Positions 35,881 through 45,682 of a DNA stretch of 64,000 bases are shown here, one piece after another. The notes below the pieces were generated by a model, which was not told where the DNA came from, made no database searches, and saw only the letters and a program-made list of their open reading frames with translations. The stretch is from Alteromonadaceae bacterium (GTDB taxonomy: Bacteria; Pseudomonadota; Gammaproteobacteria; Enterobacterales; Alteromonadaceae), in contig JABSOI010000015.1 in assembly GCA_013216015.1 (NCBI GenBank), positions 61,661 through 125,660 on the forward strand, in the 5' to 3' direction. Both the position numbers and the translations under genes were made by a program. Every line of letters begins with the position of its first letter. The first letter of the stretch is position 1.

Positions 35881-37218
35881 TTACAATTTTTCCGTTGGCA
35901 TTTTTGCTAGTTTATTGGCCTGTTTCTGCAGTCCTTTTAAAATCGAATCAGCTAGTTGTTTATTGAAGCCCTCAGGCAATAAATCATAAACATATTCGAT
36001 AACGGCGGGAGTGGCTTCGATAATTTCATCAATAAGGTTTATCGCTTCTTCTTTATTAATACCGACAGTGACAGCATGCGCAATAAAATGACGCTTCATT
36101 ATTCTGTCTATTTCATAATAATTTGTGCTCCCACGCACAGCCATCGCCAATTTCGCTTTCCTTCTTGCTATTTGATCTTGTTTTGGTCCCAAAATAGGAA
36201 ATATAGATAGCACATCGTAAATAGGGGTCATTTCATATGAGTTACTCGATGTGTGTCTAATGCTAAAGTTTTTCGCATGCCCATCAGTTGCAAACAGTAA
36301 CCAAAATATGACCTGTACGGCAAAAAACGTATGCTTATTTTTCATGGAGTCACTTGATCCATCAAGTATTTTCATACAATCAGTAATGCTTAGTCCGCCA
36401 TCTTTTTGATACTTTTGCAAAGAAGAAATTGCATTTGTTTGACAAAAATCTTCTTGTACAAGCCTAATGATCCAACTATCATCAGCTGAATATTCGCGAT
36501 CAAAGCGCTCTACAATAAGTACCTTTTGCTCTTCAAACTGCCCTATGTTGCAATGAGCAACAGGAATACCAAAACCATCCAGTATCTTCGAGCATAGCCA
36601 TTCATTTTCGACTGAATTTATATCAGCACTGATATTACCCGCTAAACCTAAAGGTAATTTAAAAATATGTGTTGTCGGGGTAGCACCCAAAGGAACACAC
36701 CATTGATCATCATGCCAAAGAAATGCAGTTTTCTCTTGAGCACCAGCTAATGAAATTCTCAATTCATCAAAGCTTTCGTTAATCAGTCCCCCTGATAAAA
36801 CGGCGTTGCGTAAGATCTCTGCTATTTCTGTATCATTAACAGGCTTAGCAGAGATTTGATGAATATCTACTGGCTCCTCTTCAGGTTTAAGTAATTGTAT
36901 TGCGCCAACACAATCTCTTCCTAACTCAACTAATAAATCAAATGGTGAAGCACTGTTGGTTCCAAATTTAACAGCTAATCTATTTCGAATGCTCTCACTG
37001 TCAGGCAGAAGGTTATCAAAATAAAATTTAACACTATCCCCACGATGCTTTTGGTTACCAGGTGTAAATGGAAGCGATAGCGATAAAGGTCTACCTTTAT
37101 CGCTATCAATCCAGCTTTGGGCATAAGTTAATTCTTCAATGCCTGCTTTTTTACCCCACTGACCAACAAGCACACCATTCATCCAAATATTCAAATGAGT
37201 TACTTTACGCTTAGCCAT
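35881..37218 (-). CDS. hipA: HipA-type serine/threonine kinase toxin
   Basis: 445 residues from ATG 37218; the longer reading would use a TTG six bases earlier. The hipB stop and this start overlap as TAATG with AAGGATAG upstream, giving translational coupling. N-terminal HipA domain: VYVN-like start LNIWMNGVLVGQW, then LSLPF. Kinase core: SLAGAQEKTAF, HIFKLPLG, the catalytic DGHAKNFSI and the metal-binding YDVLSIFP. HipA kinases inactivate glutamyl-tRNA synthetase in E. coli and induce growth arrest; the target here is assumed. The length fits the family (about 440). It lies inside the radC-coaBC island. Confidence 0.92.
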   Translation of the reverse strand: MAKRKVTHLNIWMNGVLVGQWGKKAGIEELTYAQSWIDSDKGRPLSLSLPFTPGNQKHRGDSVKFYFDNLLPDSESIRNRLAVKFGTNSASPFDLLVELGRDCVGAIQLLKPEEEPVDIHQISAKPVNDTEIAEILRNAVLSGGLINESFDELRISLAGAQEKTAFLWHDDQWCVPLGATPTTHIFKLPLGLAGNISADINSVENEWLCSKILDGFGIPVAHCNIGQFEEQKVLIVERFDREYSADDSWIIRLVQEDFCQTNAISSLQKYQKDGGLSITDCMKILDGSSDSMKNKHTFFAVQVIFWLLFATDGHAKNFSIRHTSSNSYEMTPIYDVLSIFPILGPKQDQIARRKAKLAMAVRGSTNYYEIDRIMKRHFIAHAVTVGINKEEAINLIDEIIEATPAVIEYVYDLLPEGFNKQLADSILKGLQKQANKLAKMPTEKL

Positions 37219-37607
37219 TACCAACTATCCTTATTTAGTTTTTTTACTACTTGGCCCGAAGGTGAATTTTTAGTTTTTACTTTAGCAATCTTTGGACGTT
37301 CATCTGGCTTAAAAATCACTCTGGGAGATTCAACGTTGCTGCTTTGCTTCTGTTTTGTTTCAGACGAGGAATTGAGTTCAGTGTCAGACAAATACAGCTT
37401 TACACCTAAAACATTTAACACTTTCATTAATCGTTCAAAGGTAACCGCTTGTGGATTCGATTCAAGTGCTTGATATGCTTGCTGCGATACATTCAGCTTT
37501 TCTGCCATATCTTTTTGCGACATACTATTTAATTTTCTGTACCCCACCAAAATAAGTTTTAATTGTGTAGGTGTGTTAACAACATAGTTCATATCAGATT
37601 CACTCAT
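37218..37607 (-). CDS. hipB: HipB-type XRE-family antitoxin
   Basis: 129 residues. An HTH_XRE domain occupies about residues 14-75 (MSQKDMAEKLNVSQQAYQAL, then FERLMKVLNVLGVKLYL). A polar, Ser/Lys-rich C-terminal tail of about 50 residues (longer than E. coli HipB, 88 residues) probably neutralises HipA. It is first in the operon, with repeated inverted operators just upstream, as expected for autoregulation by the HipBA complex. Confidence 0.9.
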   Translation of the reverse strand: MSESDMNYVVNTPTQLKLILVGYRKLNSMSQKDMAEKLNVSQQAYQALESNPQAVTFERLMKVLNVLGVKLYLSDTELNSSSETKQKQSSNVESPRVIFKPDERPKIAKVKTKNSPSGQVVKKLNKDSW

Positions 37608-37629
37608 TAGCCTAAAAACAACTTATTGA

Positions 37630-37690
37630 TTGTAAATATAAATTACAACCTATAGATTGTAAAGCACAAATACAACATATAGATTGTTTA
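37630..37690. promoter_or_regulatory. Repeated palindromic operators of hipBA
   Basis: Three related sites lie just upstream of hipB: TTGTAA-N7-TTACAA (37630-37648), TTACAACCTATAGATTGTAA (37643-37662) and TACAACATATAGATTGTTTA (37671-37690). The last two share the TATAGATTGT core and are spaced 28 bases start to start. This matches the multi-operator design of hipBA loci in which HipB dimers bind TTACAA/TTGTAA half-sites. Confidence 0.7.
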
Positions 37691-37737
37691 CAACCCAGGG
37701 GGGTCAAGTCGCTTTTTAAAAGTAATGGGCTATACTT

Positions 37738-37950
37738 TAGCCATGGCCAGACCAATACGAATTGAATTTTAAAACGCATTCTATTGCTCTGATGGGGTCG
37801 CCCGACATAACAGTCCTTTAAAATATCTAACAATTGAAATTGCAATTTTCCTTTCAAATAATCAACAACATTCGAAACAGCAAATTTCCCAGGAATACTC
37901 AAACACATGCAGACATGATCTTTCATTAAATTCCCATAGATAGACACCAA
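37738..37950 (-). pseudogene. IS200/IS605 TnpA remnant
   Basis: The minus-strand reading contains LMKDHVCMCLSIPGKFAVSN followed by VVDYLKGK, matching the IS200-type Y1 transposase core around the metal-binding HxH motif (here HVC, so already altered). The upstream third and the downstream tyrosine-bearing helix are missing or unrecognisable. It is a fragment lying between hipB and the radC remnant. Confidence 0.65.
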
Positions 37951-38066
37951 ATCGCATTAAATAATGCTTAAGACGTTATTAAATAGCCTGTAGGTTTTCA
38001 TTGAATTATCTTTTTATCTTATATTTAAACACTTTACTTTTTAAACGTTACAGTGAACGAAACAAG

Positions 38067-38190
38067 GTTACAGCCGTCAACTCCGGTGCGTAGGAAAATT
38101 GCCAGCAATTCGGCATCACTTAAACTTTTGGCTCCTTGATTAAGTAATTTTTCTCGCGGGCGTTATGAACAGGGCCTGTCATTTTTACAT
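38067..38190 (-). pseudogene. radC 5' remnant
   Basis: Aligns to codons 1 to about 41 of the intact radC, including ATTTTCCTACGCACCGG against ATCTTCCTACGCACTGG. The second codon has become a stop (ATG TAA) and there are indels early in the frame. Homology ends abruptly near 38067. It cannot be expressed as RadC. Confidence 0.8.
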
Positions 38191-38316
38191 ATGTGCATAC
38201 TTGCATTTGGGTATAGATTTAAAAAAAAGAGAATAAATGTTATCTTGTTGTCATTATAAATAATAAAACTAGCAAATTATGCAGATTCTTCAGAACAAAA
38301 AAATTGTTCTTGGTAT
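38067..38316. repeat. Right copy of the duplicated radC/coaBC junction
   Basis: Partner of 23739-23985 in the same orientation: the first ~41 codons of a damaged radC, the spacer, and the beginning of the intact coaBC. The left copy keeps intact radC with a ruined coaBC start; this copy keeps intact coaBC with a ruined radC. That is the pattern left when DNA carrying its own version of the junction integrates by recombination. Confidence 0.75.
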
Positions 38317-39526
38317 TACGGGTGGTATTGCCGCTTATAAAACTCCGGAATTAGTCAGGCGATTAAAAGATCAGGGTGCTGATGTTCGCGTGGTGATGAC
38401 CGAGGGAGCAAAAGCATTTATTACACCACTGACGTTGCAGGCAGTTTCGGCAAATTCAGTGTCTGACAGTTTACTTGATACTCAGGCAGAATTAGCCATG
38501 GGTCATATTGAACTGGCAAAGTGGGCTGATCTGATATTAATTGCCCCTGCAACTGCCGATACTATTGCCCGTATCAGTCATGGAATGGCTAATGATTTAT
38601 TAACGACTATCTGCCTTGCAACCACAGCTCCAATAGCTATTGCACCTGCAATGAATCAGCAAATGTGGCATGCACAAGTTACCCAGGAAAACATTACCCG
38701 ATTAAGTAATCGTCAGGTTAATATTTTCGGCCCGGGATCAGGTGCACAGGCATGTGGTGATATTGGCCTGGGACGAATGCTGGATGTCAGTGAATTGGTC
38801 GAACTTACCTGTCAGTTTTTCAGCGAAAATATAACCCGGCATACTCAAAAAGAACAACAACCAGATCAACAAATACTAATAGGACAACATTGGGTAATTA
38901 CTGCAGGACCAACACGTGAAGCAATTGATCCTGTACGTTATATTTCCAATCATAGTTCAGGAAAAATGGGTTATGCCATTGCAGAAGCTGCGCTACAGGC
39001 TGGCGCAAAAGTTACCCTTATTTCAGGCCCGGTAACAATCAGCCCCCCTAAAAATTGCGATTTAATTCAAGTTGACAGTGCTCAGAATATGCATAAAAAA
39101 GCGCTGAATTATTCAAAAAATGCTACTGTTTTTGTAGCTTGTGCAGCAGTAGCAGATTATCGCATGGCAAATATAGCAGAGCAAAAAATTAAAAAGAGTG
39201 CAGATACCATGCAGCTAAATTTAATAAAAAATCCTGATATTGTCGCTGATGTTGCCGCACTGACGAATAAACCTTTTACTGTTGGTTTTGCTGCTGAAAC
39301 CCAAGATATTGAGCACTATGCACTAGGCAAGCTACAACGCAAAAATCTTGATATGATTGCAGCGAATAATGTTGCAGCACCAGGACAAGGTTTCAACAGT
39401 GAAAATAATGCTTTAACGGTATTTTATGCTGACGGTAAATATGAAATTCCGCTGGCAAGTAAGCAAAATGTTGCCCAACAGTTAGTTTCATTGATTCAAC
39501 AGACTTACTTAAAACAAGTAAATTGA
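38279..39526 (+). CDS. coaBC: Bifunctional phosphopantothenoylcysteine decarboxylase / phosphopantothenate-cysteine ligase
   Basis: 415 residues, two steps of coenzyme A synthesis in one cytoplasmic protein. The N-terminal flavin-dependent CoaC part (about 1-185) shows LGITGGIAAYKTPELVRRL, the active-site His in MGHIELAKWAD, PAMNQQMW and a lid segment SGAQACGDIG. The C-terminal CoaB part begins WVITAGPTREAIDPVRYISN and includes KIKKS and NPDIVADVA. Length agrees with E. coli Dfp (406). In E. coli it is followed by dut and slmA; here slmA follows directly and dut is missing. The spacer upstream belongs to the duplicated junction. Confidence 0.97.
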   Translation: MQILQNKKIVLGITGGIAAYKTPELVRRLKDQGADVRVVMTEGAKAFITPLTLQAVSANSVSDSLLDTQAELAMGHIELAKWADLILIAPATADTIARISHGMANDLLTTICLATTAPIAIAPAMNQQMWHAQVTQENITRLSNRQVNIFGPGSGAQACGDIGLGRMLDVSELVELTCQFFSENITRHTQKEQQPDQQILIGQHWVITAGPTREAIDPVRYISNHSSGKMGYAIAEAALQAGAKVTLISGPVTISPPKNCDLIQVDSAQNMHKKALNYSKNATVFVACAAVADYRMANIAEQKIKKSADTMQLNLIKNPDIVADVAALTNKPFTVGFAAETQDIEHYALGKLQRKNLDMIAANNVAAPGQGFNSENNALTVFYADGKYEIPLASKQNVAQQLVSLIQQTYLKQVN

Positions 39527-39585
39527 ATATACTCGACTTACTAAAGTAGTTAATTTATAAAAAACAAAAATAGAGAACACGATTT

Positions 39586-40170
39586 ATGCCGGCTAATCCA
39601 AAAACCAATCGTAAACAACAAATTCTGGAAAGTTTAGCGTTAATGCTGCAAAACAACCCTGGACAACGCATTACCACTGCTAAACTTGCTGCTGAAGTAG
39701 GTGTGTCAGAAGCAGCTTTGTATCGCCATTTTCCTTCAAAAGCCCGGATGTTTGAAGGGTTAATCGAGTTTATTGAAGAATCTATTTTTTCGCGTATTAA
39801 TTTAATTTTAACTGATCACAAAGAAGCCTTAGTACGTTGTCATCATATTTTACATGTATTACTGGTATTTTCTGAACGTAATCCAGGTATGTGTCGCATA
39901 TTGTCCGGTGATGCTTTGATGGGTGAAAATGAACGTTTACACATACGGGTTCATCAATTTTTTGAAAAACTTGAATCACAATTTAAACAAGTTTTACGTG
40001 AACGCAAATTACGAGAAGGCAAAGGTTTTTCTATTAATGAACAAGCCCTCGCTAATATTCTGGTCGCTTTTGTCGAAGGGAAAATTAGCCAATATGTTCG
40101 TTCTGGCTTTGATAAAAAACCCAGCAGTAACTTCAATGAACAATGGCAATTTCTTATGGCAGATAAATAA
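39586..40170 (+). CDS. slmA: Nucleoid occlusion factor SlmA
   Basis: 194 residues (E. coli 198). TetR-type helix-turn-helix near residues 28-52 ([20 protein letters not shown]) and a C-terminal ligand/dimer domain ending with [14 protein letters not shown]. SlmA binds palindromic sites around the chromosome and blocks FtsZ ring assembly over the nucleoid. It lies 59 bases after coaBC, as in many gammaproteobacteria apart from the absent dut. Confidence 0.95.
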   Translation: MPANPKTNRKQQILESLALMLQNNPGQRITTAKLAAEVGVSEAALYRHFPSKARMFEGLIEFIEESIFSRINLILTDHKEALVRCHHILHVLLVFSERNPGMCRILSGDALMGENERLHIRVHQFFEKLESQFKQVLRERKLREGKGFSINEQALANILVAFVEGKISQYVRSGFDKKPSSNFNEQWQFLMADK

Positions 40171-40271
40171 TTAATCCGTAAGTTATCAAACGGTAAGTTT
40201 TCGAGCCTCAAAGAGTAACATCATTTAAAAAATCGCAACAAACTAAAAGTAATAATATCCAAGGAAAAATA

Positions 40272-41771
40272 ATGGACCCCCTTTCACACCTTCAGCCTGC
40301 TAGCCTATGGCAACTATTTGAAAAAATTTGTAGTATCCCTCACCCGTCAAAACACGAACAGAAAATTTCAGCTTGGATCCAGGAGTGGGCACAAGAACTA
40401 GGTTTATCGATAAAAGAAGATGCGGTTGGCAATTTATTCATTAAAAAGCCAGCAACAAAAGGAATGGAAAATCTTAAGGGGGTTATATTGCAAGCCCACA
40501 TGGATATGGTGCCACAAAAAAATGCCGATACTACCCATGACTTTTTAACTGATCCTATCATACCTTATGTTGTATCTGAAACTGATGCTGATGGCAATGA
40601 AAGTGACTGGGTAACCGCACAAGGAACAACTTTAGGTGCAGACAACGGGGTAGGTTTATCGTCAGCACTGGCTATTTTAGCAAGTACAGATATTCCCCAC
40701 GGGCCACTCGAAGTATTAGTGACAATTGACGAAGAAGCTGGAATGAGTGGCGCTTTTGGTCTTGAAGCAGGTTGGCTCGATGGTGACATTTTAATTAACA
40801 CCGACTCAGAACAAGAAGGTGAAATTTATATGGGTTGTGCGGGTGGCATTGATGCCTCTGCAACATTCAACCTTGAATTTGAAAACACTCCAGGTAATAG
40901 CAAAGCGTTTAATTTGTCAATATCGGGCCTTAAAGGTGGTCACTCTGGCGTTGATATTCACACGGGTAGGGCTAACGCTAATAAATTATTAGTGCGCTTT
41001 TTGTTAGAAGCCAGCAATAACTTTGGTATTCGCTTAACTGAGCTTAACGGTGGTAGCTTGCGTAATGCAATACCACGAGAAGCTAATGCTAGTTTTGTTA
41101 TTGCCAACGATAAAATTGAACTGTTAAAAGAAAGTTTAGCAACTTACCTTGCTACGCTTCGCCAAACTTTAGGGAAAATAGAAACTAATATTGATATGTT
41201 ATTGATTTCGCCCGAAGAGTTTGAGCAATGCTGGACAATCAATACACAACAACAAATATTACTTGCCTTAAATGCTTGCCCGAACGGTGTAATTCGTATG
41301 AGTGACGACATTGAAGGTATTGTCGAAACCTCACTGAATTTAGGTGTTATTCGTTGTAAAGGACCAAAGTTTGTCGCATTGACTTTAATCCGAAGCCTGC
41401 ATAACGACGGTAGTGCAGAAGCACAGCGCATGGTACAGTCAGTGTTTGAATTAGCTGAAGCTAAAATTGTATTTTCTGGTGCTTATCCTGGCTGGAAACC
41501 TGATACAAGTTCAGCCATTATGAAAACAGTTAGTGAAACTTATCAAGATTTATTTGGCAAAATTCCAGAGATCATGGTGATACATGCGGGTCTTGAATGT
41601 GGTTTATTTAAAACCGCTTATCCTCATTGGGATATGGTTTCTTTTGGCCCAACCATTAAATTTCCTCATTCACCTGATGAAAAAATTGAGATCGCCACCG
41701 TTAACCAGTATTGGTTATTACTCGTGGCAGTTCTGGCTGCTATTCCTGAAACAAACCAGCAAAACAATTAA
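40272..41771 (+). CDS. pepD: Aminoacyl-histidine dipeptidase (peptidase D), M20C family
   Basis: 499 residues, AAGGA ribosome-binding site. Metal-binding and catalytic residues of the di-zinc M20 core are visible: LQAHMDMVPQK, LGADNGVGLS, TIDEEAGMSGA (catalytic Glu), INTDSEQEGEIYMGCAGG and the late His in KFPHSPDEKIEI. It hydrolyses dipeptides such as Xaa-His in the cytoplasm. Length matches E. coli PepD (485). A strong terminator follows. Confidence 0.95.
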   Translation: MDPLSHLQPASLWQLFEKICSIPHPSKHEQKISAWIQEWAQELGLSIKEDAVGNLFIKKPATKGMENLKGVILQAHMDMVPQKNADTTHDFLTDPIIPYVVSETDADGNESDWVTAQGTTLGADNGVGLSSALAILASTDIPHGPLEVLVTIDEEAGMSGAFGLEAGWLDGDILINTDSEQEGEIYMGCAGGIDASATFNLEFENTPGNSKAFNLSISGLKGGHSGVDIHTGRANANKLLVRFLLEASNNFGIRLTELNGGSLRNAIPREANASFVIANDKIELLKESLATYLATLRQTLGKIETNIDMLLISPEEFEQCWTINTQQQILLALNACPNGVIRMSDDIEGIVETSLNLGVIRCKGPKFVALTLIRSLHNDGSAEAQRMVQSVFELAEAKIVFSGAYPGWKPDTSSAIMKTVSETYQDLFGKIPEIMVIHAGLECGLFKTAYPHWDMVSFGPTIKFPHSPDEKIEIATVNQYWLLLVAVLAAIPETNQQNN

Positions 41772-41796
41772 TACCTATTGAAGATCAAAAACTTAA

Positions 41797-41830
41797 CGGC
41801 AGAGCAACAAGAATTATGCTCTGCCGCTTT
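41797..41830 (+). terminator. Rho-independent terminator after pepD
   Basis: CGGCAGAGCA (41797-41806) pairs perfectly with TGCTCTGCCG (41817-41826) around a 10-base loop and is followed by CTTTTAAT. It lies 25 bases after the pepD stop. Confidence 0.9.
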
Positions 41831-41842
41831 TAATCACTTAGT

Positions 41843-42075
41843 TAACCTGAGTTCGGGATAATGAGTACTTGATAGTTTAGTAAAATCATCAAGTTAATAG
41901 TTCAAAATAAGATAGTCGATACAATTCAGACTTTATATACTCAATCAATGCTTCATTTTTTTCTATTATCAAGGCAAAACAATTATTAATAGCTGGCTAT
42001 TTATCCTTGTTTTAACGCAGAGAATCGGAAAAAAGGAAGTATTGAGCAAGTGCTGCTTATCCCGAATTCAGGTTA
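41843..42075. repeat. Palindrome-ended small element (MITE-like) overlapping the peptidase stop codon
   Basis: Inverted ends TAACCTGAGTTCGGGATAA (41843-41861) and TTATCCCGAATTCAGGTTA (42057-42075) match at 18 of 19 positions. The 233-base body has no ORF. The right end supplies the TAA stop of the convergent S9 peptidase gene, so the element landed exactly at that gene's 3' end and may have replaced its natural last codons. Confidence 0.7.
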
Positions 42076-44463
42076 GTTAGCAACCTTAGTAAGTTCACCC
42101 ATTTTATATTCTTTTGGCGCCGTTGCACCCATTAGGTGTTGAACAAAGTAATCCCAGCGTTTGCGTATCATATAGGCTTCTCTTGAAAAACCATGAGTAC
42201 GGTTTGGTAAAATCAGTAAATCAAAATCTTTATTTGCTTTTATTAATGCATCCACTACAACCAACGTATTATTAGGTGGCACGTTGTCATCCAGTGTACC
42301 GTGAGCTAACAACAACTTTCCTTGCAAACCATCTACCAATAACTGGTTGGCCTGATTATCATAATTCGTGCTGCCATCTTCGTTTGTTGTTAATAAACCT
42401 TGCCACTTTTCTCCCCATGGATCAGCATAAATACGATTGTCATGATTACCAGCTCCTGAAACCGCCACTTTATAAAATTCAGGATATTTTAATATTGCAT
42501 TGGTTGAGGCGAAGCCACCACCTGAATGTCCCCAAATACCTACACGATTAAGATCAAGCCACGAATGCTTTTCTGCCAATTGTTTAATTGCCGCCATTTG
42601 ATCAGGTACGCCGCTGTCGCCCATATTTCCATAATAAAATTCATGAAAACTTTTCGAACGCATGGGTGTTCCTAATGCGTCTATTTCAATCAAAATAAAA
42701 CCTAATTCCGCCATTGCCTGCTTATCACCACGAGAAGCTAAAAACGAACGGCTACCGATACTGCCCGTTTGCGGGCCTGGGTATAAATAATTAATAATGG
42801 GATAAGACTTGTTCGCATCAAAATTCGCTGGTTTATACATCAAACCATGAATATCAAATTTACCGTTGCGATCTTTAACAACAAAAGGATGAGGAGCTAC
42901 CCATCCTGAAGCTTTTAATTCTGAAATATCTGCTTGTTCAAGCCTTAGTGTTACTTCGCCAGCCATAGTTTTTATTTGAGATTTTTCAGGCTCAGTTGGT
43001 GTTGAAAAACGATCAAGAAAATGATTTCCTGATTTACTCAGCGTTATACTATGGTTTGCTTTTTCAGGTGTTAACAACGAAAAATTAGCACCATCCATAT
43101 TTACGCTGTAAAAATATTCAAAGTAAGGATCTCCCGCTTCACGACCTGCGCCAGTTAGATACAATACCCGATTCGTTTTATCTATTTTAAGTAGTTGTAA
43201 AACATTCCATTCACCTTTCGTGATTTGATGTTTCAATTTCGCCGTACTCAAGTCGTATAAATATAAATGGCCCCAATCTGAACGCTGAGAAAACCAGATA
43301 ATTTCATTTGATTCAGGTAAATAATGCCAATTTACTTTGCCCTTACCTGACTCAAAAAATGTGCGCACCTTTTCATTTAAAATGGTTTTTACCGTACCCG
43401 TTTCAGGGTTAACGATACGCAAAGTTGCCTGTTTATGATCTCTGGTAACAGAAACTATTGCTAACGACGCGCTATCATCACTCCACCGGGCATCAAGTAA
43501 TTTTCCCCGACGATAAATATGATCAGTAATCGTTGAACGTTGAGCGTCAGGAGCCATATCCAAACGGGTTACTTTTTTAGATGCTATATCTATAATAATA
43601 CGATGCAAGGCAAACACGTCTTTATCGCCAGGCAAAGGATACTTCCATGAATCTAGTTCAGGATGACCAACCTTAGTACTCACTAAATGCATATCCCCCA
43701 CTTTTCTGGCATCTTGCTGAAAGGTTGTTATTTTTTTAGAATCTGGCGACCACAAGATAACCGGAGTTTCAAGACGAACCCAACCCGCATTGTTAGTGGC
43801 ATAACCAAAATGTTCACTGCCGTCTTGAGTTAATTGTATTTCTTCATTGTTCGTGGTATTTCGTAACCACAAATTAAAATCACGAATAAAAGCTGCAGAC
43901 TTTCCGTCAGGCGATAATACTTCATTTTCAAAATGTTGTTTATCTTGTACAAGCTCACATGAATAATTACTTAGCTGGCAAAGGTAAGACTTTTTTTCTA
44001 TGTTGAACTCAATTGAAGTAAATTGCTCATTAAATTTATAGCTTTTAAAAGGTAAATGATTGGCTTCATAAGTTTTTTCTTCACTGGACAGAGAGATAGC
44101 CAGTGCCTGATGATCAAAAGCAGGCTGTTTTGTCATGTTCGCAATATTAGCTGTAACAAACTGATAACCGCCCTGAACAGGAGTTCGATACGTCAATCGA
44201 TTATCATCCAACCACTTGGCTCTTTCAACCGTACCATAAACTAACTTATCAGTGCTGGCTCGCAATTGTTTTTCTGCCCGCAAATAATCTTCAGTAGTTA
44301 AAGATTGTTTTGATAATTTAATATTTGAGCTTAATTGTGCTCTTGGATCTGAGTCGTGTATTTTGGTTGGAGTTACGATAACGCCACAACCCACAGTTAA
44401 TATACTTACAGCAATGAGTAATCTCTTTGCTAACTGTTTTCCTGAGTGATAGTAAACTTTCAT
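42073..44463 (-). CDS. S9 family prolyl oligopeptidase (dipeptidyl peptidase IV-like) lipoprotein
   Basis: 796 residues. The N-terminus is a lipoprotein signal (KRLLIAVSILTVGC, lipobox LTVGC, Cys26), so the enzyme is probably anchored in the outer membrane or periplasm. A beta-propeller domain (about 60-540) precedes the alpha/beta-hydrolase domain. Catalytic Ser lies in GIWGHSGGGFAS, Asp in AHGTLDDNVP and His in LPNRTHGFS. The family releases Xaa-Pro dipeptides and helps use peptides as nutrients. The stop codon lies within the inverted repeat of a small mobile element. Confidence 0.92.
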   Translation of the reverse strand: MKVYYHSGKQLAKRLLIAVSILTVGCGVIVTPTKIHDSDPRAQLSSNIKLSKQSLTTEDYLRAEKQLRASTDKLVYGTVERAKWLDDNRLTYRTPVQGGYQFVTANIANMTKQPAFDHQALAISLSSEEKTYEANHLPFKSYKFNEQFTSIEFNIEKKSYLCQLSNYSCELVQDKQHFENEVLSPDGKSAAFIRDFNLWLRNTTNNEEIQLTQDGSEHFGYATNNAGWVRLETPVILWSPDSKKITTFQQDARKVGDMHLVSTKVGHPELDSWKYPLPGDKDVFALHRIIIDIASKKVTRLDMAPDAQRSTITDHIYRRGKLLDARWSDDSASLAIVSVTRDHKQATLRIVNPETGTVKTILNEKVRTFFESGKGKVNWHYLPESNEIIWFSQRSDWGHLYLYDLSTAKLKHQITKGEWNVLQLLKIDKTNRVLYLTGAGREAGDPYFEYFYSVNMDGANFSLLTPEKANHSITLSKSGNHFLDRFSTPTEPEKSQIKTMAGEVTLRLEQADISELKASGWVAPHPFVVKDRNGKFDIHGLMYKPANFDANKSYPIINYLYPGPQTGSIGSRSFLASRGDKQAMAELGFILIEIDALGTPMRSKSFHEFYYGNMGDSGVPDQMAAIKQLAEKHSWLDLNRVGIWGHSGGGFASTNAILKYPEFYKVAVSGAGNHDNRIYADPWGEKWQGLLTTNEDGSTNYDNQANQLLVDGLQGKLLLAHGTLDDNVPPNNTLVVVDALIKANKDFDLLILPNRTHGFSREAYMIRKRWDYFVQHLMGATAPKEYKMGELTKVAN

Positions 44464-44612
44464 TTTAACCTCAAAATAAATTTTATATGTTTAATGGGTA
44501 TAGCCAAGACTAATCGGCACAATAAATCTATTTTGGAGAATGTGGGCAAACTAAGCAATGAATTTACATATCATTGAGTTGGTTAGTTCAATTTTTAGGA
44601 TAAAAGCCAGAT

Positions 44613-44652
44613 AGCTTTGATAGCTTTGATAGCTTTGATAACTTTGATAACT
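44613..44652. repeat. 9-bp tandem repeat
   Basis: AGCTTTGAT three times, then AACTTTGAT and a partial copy, between the S9 peptidase promoter region and the gor remnant. It is a short microsatellite prone to slippage; no function is apparent. Confidence 0.8.
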
Positions 44653-44713
44653 AAAAAATAAAACGCAGTGTGGGTCCCTTCAGACTCAACTACGTTTCAG
44701 ATTTTGAGGCTAT

Positions 44714-45266
<553 letters not shown>

Positions 45267-45682
45267 TCGGGGTCACCAATCTGAATTCAAGGCGGTGTAG
45301 TCTGCCATGTTTATGGAAGACTACAGCTCTTGGCTTTCGCCTCAGTAATTTTTTAGTACCAAACTCATTCCAGTTTTTAGTCGTGGGAATTACTATTTAA
45401 CAAGTATCTGACTCTGTCAAAATAGACAGTCTAAGTATTGCGTTTTGCCTTAAAGAGAAAAGACAAAACTTGATCATAGATTTTGACCCTCCACATTTTA
45501 CATAACAAGCCAATCATGACTGATTAGTACTGTTCAAAGCTACAGTATTAATTAAATTCATGATATGGTGTAGGTAGTTTAGTTATCGATTGTGTCATTA
45601 TTCACAGCATAATTAAGAGAAATTATAATTTTCTAGACAATTAAATGTTGTTACTAGATTAATAATAAAAGTAGAAAAAGAG
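45267..45682. other. Left spacer of the methylase/nuclease insertion
   Basis: About 415 bases joining the truncated gor copy to the methylase gene, with no convincing ORF. Base composition becomes strongly AT-rich toward the methylase start. The first 100 bases can be read on the minus strand as a short basic peptide, but I could not assign it. Confidence 0.45.

Noticed and set aside
37612..37950. 112-residue protein upstream of hipB
   Set aside because: It overlaps the hipB operator region and its only recognisable part is an IS200 TnpA fragment with a damaged metal-binding motif.
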